Positions 59,425 through 64,000 of a DNA stretch of 64,000 nt are shown in pieces. How positions within the stretch are numbered: the first letter of the stretch is position 1; each line of letters starts with the position of its first letter. The position numbers were made by a program, and so were the translations under genes. Below the pieces are notes generated by a model. That model did not search any database, was not told the origin of the DNA, and saw nothing but the letters and a program-made list of their open reading frames with translations. This stretch comes from Adhaeribacter arboris (lineage in GTDB: Bacteria > Bacteroidota > Bacteroidia > Cytophagales > Hymenobacteraceae). The DNA is taken from the NCBI RefSeq assembly GCF_003023845.1, contig NZ_PYFT01000001.1, forward strand, positions 1,860,001 through 1,924,000, given 5' to 3'.

Positions 59425-59832
59425 ATGGCAACTCAAATTTTCGTGAATTTACCCGTTAAAGATTTAAATAAATCTATTGAATTTTTCAAGAACCTCGGTT
59501 ACTCGTTTAATCCGCAATTTACCGACGAGAACGCTACCTGCCTGATTATCAGCGACACTATTTACGTGATGTTGCTCGTGGAGCCGTTCTTTAAATCTTT
59601 CACCAAAAAAGCTATCCCGGATACTACTCAAAACGCCCAGGTAATTCTTGCTTTATCCGCCGAAAGCCGGGAGGGAGTGGATGATTTAGTAAACAAGGCA
59701 ATTGCTGCCGGGGCTACTACGCCCAACGATAAGCAAGACCAGGGTTTTATGTATGGCTGGGGCTTCCAGGATTTAGATGGCCACCTGTGGGAAGTAATGT
59801 ACATGGACCCGAGCGCCGTTCAACAAGGGTAA
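59425..59832 (+). CDS. VOC-superfamily (glyoxalase-like) protein
   Basis: The 135-residue protein reads MATQIFVNLPVKDLNKSIEFFKNLGYSF, then CLIISDTIYVMLLVEPFF, and ends MYGWGFQDLDGHLWEVMYMDP. It is a VOC-fold protein of the lactoylglutathione-lyase-like group. The C-terminal D-x-D-G-H-x-W-E motif gives two of the usual metal ligands. It lies 45 bp after the ArsR-type regulator. The substrate is unknown. Confidence 0.9.
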   Translation: MATQIFVNLPVKDLNKSIEFFKNLGYSFNPQFTDENATCLIISDTIYVMLLVEPFFKSFTKKAIPDTTQNAQVILALSAESREGVDDLVNKAIAAGATTPNDKQDQGFMYGWGFQDLDGHLWEVMYMDPSAVQQG

Positions 59833-59930
59833 AATTAAATCGAATGTACCCAACTTCTTTTCTATTTCTAAAATTCAGCTAATCAAGTGCTTCACAAATA
59901 AAATCATTAAAACTCAAATTATTACTCATC

Positions 59931-60338
59931 ATGAAAAAGACAAAAATTATTTACTGGGTTTTCACCGGCCTGGTAGCCGCTATGTTAGGAGTCGGCTCTA
60001 TTTTCGATGCTATTTCTGCGCCGGAGGCGGTGGATTACGTTACCCGTTTAGGTTATCCTGGCTATCTGGTTCCCTTTTTAGGCGTGGCCAAGTTGTTAGG
60101 CATCCTCGCTATCTTGGTTCCAGGTTTTCCGCGCTTAAAAGAATGGGCTTACGCCGGTCTTGTTTTCGATTTAATTGGCGCCATGTATTCGCATATTTCT
60201 AAGGGAGATGCTACCGGCAACTGGATATTTATTTTTATCCCTTTACTCCTGATAGCCGGATCTTATGTTTACCACCACAAGCTGCAAAAAAGTACTGAAT
60301 CCGACACTTTACCTAAAGTGAGTTTATCGGGTAATTAA
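59931..60338 (+). CDS. DoxX-family membrane protein, second copy
   Basis: The 135-residue protein has four hydrophobic segments: KIIYWVFTGLVAAMLGVGSI, GYPGYLVPFLGVAKLLGILAIL, RLKEWAYAGLVFDLIGAM and a final WIFIFIPLLLIAGSYVY. It is a paralogue-like relative of the DoxX protein at 56341. It follows the VOC gene by 98 bp. Function is unknown. Confidence 0.88.
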   Translation: MKKTKIIYWVFTGLVAAMLGVGSIFDAISAPEAVDYVTRLGYPGYLVPFLGVAKLLGILAILVPGFPRLKEWAYAGLVFDLIGAMYSHISKGDATGNWIFIFIPLLLIAGSYVYHHKLQKSTESDTLPKVSLSGN

Positions 60339-60393
60339 ATTCCGTCGGGAGTACAACCACAAAATTTAACGCTTAGCTGGAGATTGAATAAGA

Positions 60394-60615
60394 ATGGTAG
60401 AAGTTTTTAAAACCAATGTAAAAGACCAGCGCCACGCCAATCGGCTGCTCTGTCTTATTCACCAAACTTTTCGGGAATACAAAGCTAATTTTGACCTCGA
60501 AGATTGTGATAATATCCTGCGGGTAGCCTCCGCCACTGAGTTTATTCAAGTTGCTTGTTTAATTAAGTTACTCCAAGAATCGGGCTTTTACGCCGAAGTA
60601 TTACCCGATGAATAA
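60394..60615 (+). CDS. Conserved-looking small hypothetical protein
   Basis: The 73-residue protein (MVEVFKTNVKDQRHANRLLCLIHQTF ... ESGFYAEVLPDE) has a beta-alpha-beta pattern ending in an alpha-beta unit, consistent with a small ferredoxin-like or ACT-like fold. Function is unknown. It lies 56 bp after the DoxX gene and 64 bp before a VOC gene, so it is probably part of this transcription unit. Confidence 0.65.
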   Translation: MVEVFKTNVKDQRHANRLLCLIHQTFREYKANFDLEDCDNILRVASATEFIQVACLIKLLQESGFYAEVLPDE

Positions 60616-60678
60616 CAGCCTTATGCCATTGGATGGCCTTATCTAAATTCTTACTTACTCTTAACTCTTTCTCCGATT

Positions 60679-61068
60679 ATGTTTAGAAACACCCAAGCAT
60701 TCAGTGGCTTTTCGGTTAACGACCTCGAAAAAGCCAAACAATTTTACCGCCAGGTACTGGAACTGGAAGTTGTTGAAGATTCCTCGATGGGCTTATTAAC
60801 CTTACACCTGGCCGGTGGAGCTAAAGTTCTCATCTATCCCAAACCCAATCATACCCCCGCAACTTTTACTATTCTTAATTTTCCGGTGATAGATATTAAC
60901 CAGGCAGTAGCAGAACTCAAAAGCCGCGGGGTTATTTTTGAGAGTTACGATTACGAACACTTCAAGACCGATGCGGATAATATTTTCCGAGGCGGTGGGC
61001 CTCTCATTGCCTGGTTCACCGACCCCGCCGGCAATATTTTATCGGTGCTGGAAACGGAGGCGGCTTAA
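60679..61068 (+). CDS. VOC-superfamily protein, third
   Basis: The 129-residue protein has [21 protein letters not shown] at the start, [27 protein letters not shown] in the centre and [16 protein letters not shown] at the end, the motifs of a single-domain VOC protein. It differs clearly from the VOC proteins at 57718 and 59425, so it is not a recent duplicate. Substrate is unknown. Confidence 0.9.
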   Translation: MFRNTQAFSGFSVNDLEKAKQFYRQVLELEVVEDSSMGLLTLHLAGGAKVLIYPKPNHTPATFTILNFPVIDINQAVAELKSRGVIFESYDYEHFKTDADNIFRGGGPLIAWFTDPAGNILSVLETEAA

Positions 61069-61116
61069 ACCAACAGTTCTAAACTAGTTGTTAAACTTCT
61101 GAAAGATTAATATTCA

Positions 61117-62058
61117 ATGGAAAATTACTATCTGGAACAAGACGTAGCCGTATTCGGCTTGCCGGTAAAAACCTTTCCGCTAGGTATTGGCGAGGCTTTC
61201 GACGCTTTACAAAACCAACTACCAAAAGACAACCGGCCCTTTTATGGTATTAGCGAATGTACTCCTGCGGGAATAGTTTACCTGGCGACTACTTTGCAGA
61301 AAACAGAAAATGAGCCGGAAAAATACGGGTATAATCCCTATATCATAGAAAAGGGCGACTACTTAGCCGTAATCGTACGCGATTGGCTCACCAAAACCGA
61401 TAGCATTAAAAATGTTTTTACGCAAATGTTTACCGATGAGCGGAGCGACCGCAATAAACCTTGCGTAGAAATTTACAAAAATAGCGAGGAAATGATTTGC
61501 CTGGTAAAAGTAAAAACCCCAGAAACTAAAAATCTGGCGGACTACATAGCCCACGTCGGACCTGAATTTGAAAAAACAACGCAAGAACTCGCGCAGCTTT
61601 TTTCCTCTTTATCACCGGACGAAATTAATCAAAACTCATCGGCAGGTAACTGGACCGCGGGGCAACTTATTCAGCACGTACTAAAAGTAAATTCCGGTTT
61701 TTTAAGAATCCTGAATGGACCGGTTAAAGAAACAGAGCGAAATCCGGCAGAACAAGTAGCAAATATAAAAGCCAATTTATTAGATTTCACGACGAAACGT
61801 AGAGCCGGTGATTTTGTAACGCCCGAAAATAAAACTTACCAAAAAGAAGAATTATTACATGCTCTGGAAAATATACGGGTTGCTGTTCATCACGTTATTC
61901 AAATCTCAGATCTCACTCCAGCCTGCTTAGCATTTGAAGTGCCGGTATTTGGTTTTTTAACCCGCTTGGAGGCCATTTATTTTGTTATTTACCATACCCA
62001 AAGACATACCCAACAGTTAAAAAATATAATTGAACAGCTAGCTACCTCTAGCAATTAG
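61117..62058 (+). CDS. Effector-binding-like domain fused to DinB domain
   Basis: The 313-residue protein has two parts. Residues 1-145 resemble a GyrI/effector-binding domain (VAVFGLPVKTFPLGIGEAFDALQNQLP, FYGISECTPAGIVYLATT, CVEIYKNSEEMICLVKV). Residues about 150-313 form a four-helix DinB/YfiT domain, with His in GQLIQHVLKV and the HTQRH pair near the C-terminus as metal ligands. DinB-fold proteins are often thiol-dependent metalloenzymes. The fusion couples ligand sensing with such a domain, but the reaction is unknown. It closes the gene series; a bidirectional terminator follows 250 bp later. Confidence 0.8.
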   Translation: MENYYLEQDVAVFGLPVKTFPLGIGEAFDALQNQLPKDNRPFYGISECTPAGIVYLATTLQKTENEPEKYGYNPYIIEKGDYLAVIVRDWLTKTDSIKNVFTQMFTDERSDRNKPCVEIYKNSEEMICLVKVKTPETKNLADYIAHVGPEFEKTTQELAQLFSSLSPDEINQNSSAGNWTAGQLIQHVLKVNSGFLRILNGPVKETERNPAEQVANIKANLLDFTTKRRAGDFVTPENKTYQKEELLHALENIRVAVHHVIQISDLTPACLAFEVPVFGFLTRLEAIYFVIYHTQRHTQQLKNIIEQLATSSN

Positions 62059-62440
62059 TAGCAGGGAGCTAAATTAGCTTTTAGGTATAAAGTTGTTCTT
62101 TAGTAGAAGAGCCGTCTTAAGTTGACAACTGCTATAAGGAAAAAACCATTTTCCAATCAACGTGAAAAGTTCTAAAGTTAGATTCAAAGAATAGTCATCA
62201 TCCGCATTTCTTAAAGAAGAAAAAAAACTATTTACTTACAGAAAGGATCTGGTAGGATTTATTATTTCTTATCAGGGATGAAATGTTATCTTTTTTAAAA
62301 GTAAAAGCAGCGACTTTAATAAATTACTTAATAAAATTCGCTGCTTTTTCCTACTTCTACCCTATCCACCAATTTTTAAAACTCAAGCATTTAACGCTAA
62401 CTGGTAAACAGGAGAGAATATTTAATACTTAAAATAAAAT
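62059..62440. other. Intergenic region with terminator
   Basis: About 380 bp between convergent genes. It contains the terminator at 62303-62348 and no recognised gene. Confidence 0.5.
62303..62348. terminator. Bidirectional terminator
   Basis: AAAAGCAGCGA (62303-62313) pairs with TCGCTGCTTTT (62338-62348), with A and T runs at the outer ends. It separates the DinB-fusion gene from the convergent gene at 62441. Confidence 0.8.
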
Positions 62441-62806
62441 TTACTCTAGCGCCTGGAAGTAAATATGTTCCGGGAACTTACCCAGGGCAAACAAAGTAAC
62501 GTCGCAGAGCCATACCGACTGAATAGCGTGGTTTAAGGGCTTGTAATACGCGCCACCGCCAGGTTCTCCCACCTTAACGCGATCTAAAGCTAACGCCCCG
62601 GCAAATGGTTGTTCACTCATTTTTACTACTACCCGGTTTTTTCCTTTGGCCAGAAAATCGAGCATGTCATCGGTGCCGGCTACCATGGCCAGGTTGCCTT
62701 TAGGTCCGGGGTAATCGGGTAAATCAATGTACCAGGTGCCGGGCGATTCTTTATAAAACGTAAATTTTATTGGGTTTGTCGAGGTTGTATTCCAGCTAGC
62801 CAGCAA
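62441..62806 (-). CDS. Small protein, DUF6717-like, probably exported
   Basis: The 121-residue frame uses a TTG start preceded by AGGAG at good distance. The body reads KFTFYKESPGTWYIDLPDYPGPKGNLAMVAGTDDMLDFL, then VVVKMS and GGGAYYKPL, a pattern like the DUF6717 family, though this is not certain. Upstream codons in the same frame read LCLLIIGAALLA, which looks like part of a signal peptide. An ATG (MIRIMPF) lies in another frame just before it. A one-base frameshift near 62830 may therefore separate the true start from the body. Function is unknown. Confidence 0.6.
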   Translation of the reverse strand: MLASWNTTSTNPIKFTFYKESPGTWYIDLPDYPGPKGNLAMVAGTDDMLDFLAKGKNRVVVKMSEQPFAGALALDRVKVGEPGGGAYYKPLNHAIQSVWLCDVTLFALGKFPEHIYFQALE

Positions 62807-63018
62807 TGCAGCTCCTATTATTAAAAGGCATAATTCTTATCATGCGGAAAAACATTACCAAATTTGGCAAAGTTTCGAGGAAGGCCGCAGAATAACAGAT
62901 TTATAGCTGGCAGCTATAATTGGTTTGCCAATTATAAAAATTTAAAGAAATATCACCTCTATTTCACCCCGTATAAGATTGACCCTTTTTAAAGTTTACC
63001 TTATTTACTTTACCTGGT

Positions 63019-64000
63019 TTACTCTTCTTCTTCCGCCATCTCCAGCAGCAGATTTGCCATTAAAGCCGTCCAGCCGGTTTGGTGCGAAGCGCCTAAGCCT
63101 TGGCCGGTATCGCCGTTAAAAAATTCGTAGAAAAAATGGTGGTCTTTAAAGTGCGGATCTTTTGTAAAAGGCTCGTGGGCAGAATGGTAATGCGTTTTGC
63201 CGTTTTCGTCTTTTTCGAATAAATGCAGCAAACGGGTAGTTAACGCACGGGCAATTTGCTTTAAATTTAACTTATTACCGGAACCAGTCGGGAATTCATA
63301 AATGTATTCTTTGCCGTAGTATTTATAGTATTTCCGGAGCGCCTGAATAATTAAATAATTCATGGGAAACCAAATCGGGCCGCGCCAGTTAGAATTACCG
63401 CCGAACATAGAACTGGTACTTTCGCCGGGCTCGTACTGAATCACATGTTGGCGGCCTTGATACGTAAAAATATACGGATTTTGCTCGTGGTATTTCGATA
63501 AGGATCGTATCCCAAACTCCGATAAAAATTCGGCTTCATCGAGTAGCCGTTTTAAGACATTCTCTAACCGGAAACCGCGCATAATGGAAAAAAGGTGATA
63601 ACCGTTTCCGTTCTGAACTTCGATGTGCGAAATAAGTTCGGCTAAATCCGGCCGGGTACGAATAATACCTACGGCCCGGCGTTTAAATTCACTCATCTGA
63701 TTGAAAATTTTGCTGTTAATAATTTCCACGGCCAACAACGGTATAATGCCCACCAGCGAACGAATTTTAAGGCGCTGGCTTTTGCCATTATCTAATTGTA
63801 CCGCATCGTAATAGAAATTATCATCATCGTCCCACAGCGATATATTTTTTTTCCCGATATTATCCATGGCCCAGCCTATATTCAAGAAATGCCGGAAAAA
63901 TTTAGCGGCCGATTCTTCGTAAGCCGGATTGCGCTTCGCTAACTCCAGCGACATCCGCAGCATATTTAAAGAAAACATGGCCATCCAACTGGTAGCATCG
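63019..64000 (-). CDS. GH63/MGH1-type glucosidase, C-terminal part (runs off right edge)
   Basis: At least 327 residues are visible; the frame stays open to the window edge, so the N-terminal half is missing. Motifs of the (alpha/alpha)6-barrel glucosidases of GH63 type are SLWDDDDNFYYDAV, GGNSNWRGPIWFPMNYL and FFYEFFNGDTGQGLGASHQTGWTAL. The protein is probably cytosolic and acts on alpha-glucosyl or mannosyl-glycerate-like substrates; family members differ, so the substrate is open. An internal ATG at 63984 is not the real start. Confidence 0.85.
   Translation of the reverse strand, partial: DATSWMAMFSLNMLRMSLELAKRNPAYEESAAKFFRHFLNIGWAMDNIGKKNISLWDDDDNFYYDAVQLDNGKSQRLKIRSLVGIIPLLAVEIINSKIFNQMSEFKRRAVGIIRTRPDLAELISHIEVQNGNGYHLFSIMRGFRLENVLKRLLDEAEFLSEFGIRSLSKYHEQNPYIFTYQGRQHVIQYEPGESTSSMFGGNSNWRGPIWFPMNYLIIQALRKYYKYYGKEYIYEFPTGSGNKLNLKQIARALTTRLLHLFEKDENGKTHYHSAHEPFTKDPHFKDHHFFYEFFNGDTGQGLGASHQTGWTALMANLLLEMAEEEE

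Overview
The window is about 42-45% GC chromosomal DNA from a member of the Bacteroidota, most likely Cytophagales (a Hymenobacteraceae-like genome such as Adhaeribacter; this is inference from overall gene style, not a marker gene). Supporting signs are a SusC/SusD pair, a type IX secretion C-terminal sorting domain, lipoproteins with a Bacteroidota-type lipobox, HYC_CC_PP-like and HMBD copper-associated proteins, and -7 promoter elements of the TAnnTTTG form. No tRNA, rRNA or CRISPR array was seen.

Layout. 1-862: two small minus-strand ORFs separated by an attC-like inverted repeat, arranged like gene cassettes. 999-10008 (minus): a heavy-metal (probably copper/silver) efflux operon, with an HYC_CC_PP-like protein, an HMBD lipoprotein, CusA, CusC and two CusB-type adaptors. 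cusA is split into two complete-looking halves by a 665-bp element encoding a four-helix-bundle protein of the 23S rRNA intervening-sequence family. The first cusB in transcription order carries a MITE-like insertion at its 5' end. 10.6-14.2 kb (plus): DUF1801 protein, lipoprotein, ModABC molybdate importer. 14.4-17.7 kb: GH106 rhamnosidase. 18-25 kb: GntP transporter, a REP-associated tyrosine transposase with REP-like palindromes inside its own coding sequence, and a TonB-type receptor with an extra periplasmic domain. 25-31 kb: effector-binding protein, esterase, two small envelope proteins, and a NarL-type two-component pair whose kinase has lost its ATP-binding motifs. 31.6-34.4 kb: ECF sigma/anti-sigma operon with two envelope proteins. 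34.5-40 kb: Kelch/cadherin T9SS cargo, SDR pseudogene, orphan primase-like gene. 40.3-46.4 kb: SusC, SusD and sulfatase, a small glycan-utilisation locus. 46.9-54.4 kb: DUF2059 protein, GH32 fructanase, IS3 remnant, small membrane protein, EamA exporter and a dead acyltransferase. 54.5-62 kb: GlxA-type regulator, then a plus-strand series of SRPBCC, DoxX, VOC, ArsR and DinB genes. 62.4-64 kb (minus): small protein and a partial GH63/MGH1-type glucosidase running off the right edge.

Genes that work together. The Cus genes form one overlapping transcription unit for tripartite efflux. The three genes 40.3-46.4 kb import and desulfate a glycan. Three promoters (27.3, 28.8 and 51.9 kb) share an operator of two inverted TACYCAT-like heptamers at the same distance from a TAnnTTTG box. 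One of them drives the two-component pair, so a small autoregulated envelope regulon is proposed.

Accessory DNA is abundant: a four-copy dispersed repeat with a variable core (17.9, 52.0, 53.5 and 58.8 kb), a two-copy MITE-like element (3.6 and 27.0 kb), REP-like palindromes, and several decayed genes. The strongest candidates for something new are the split cusA element, the three-promoter regulon with its kinase-dead sensor, and the RAYT/REP arrangement.
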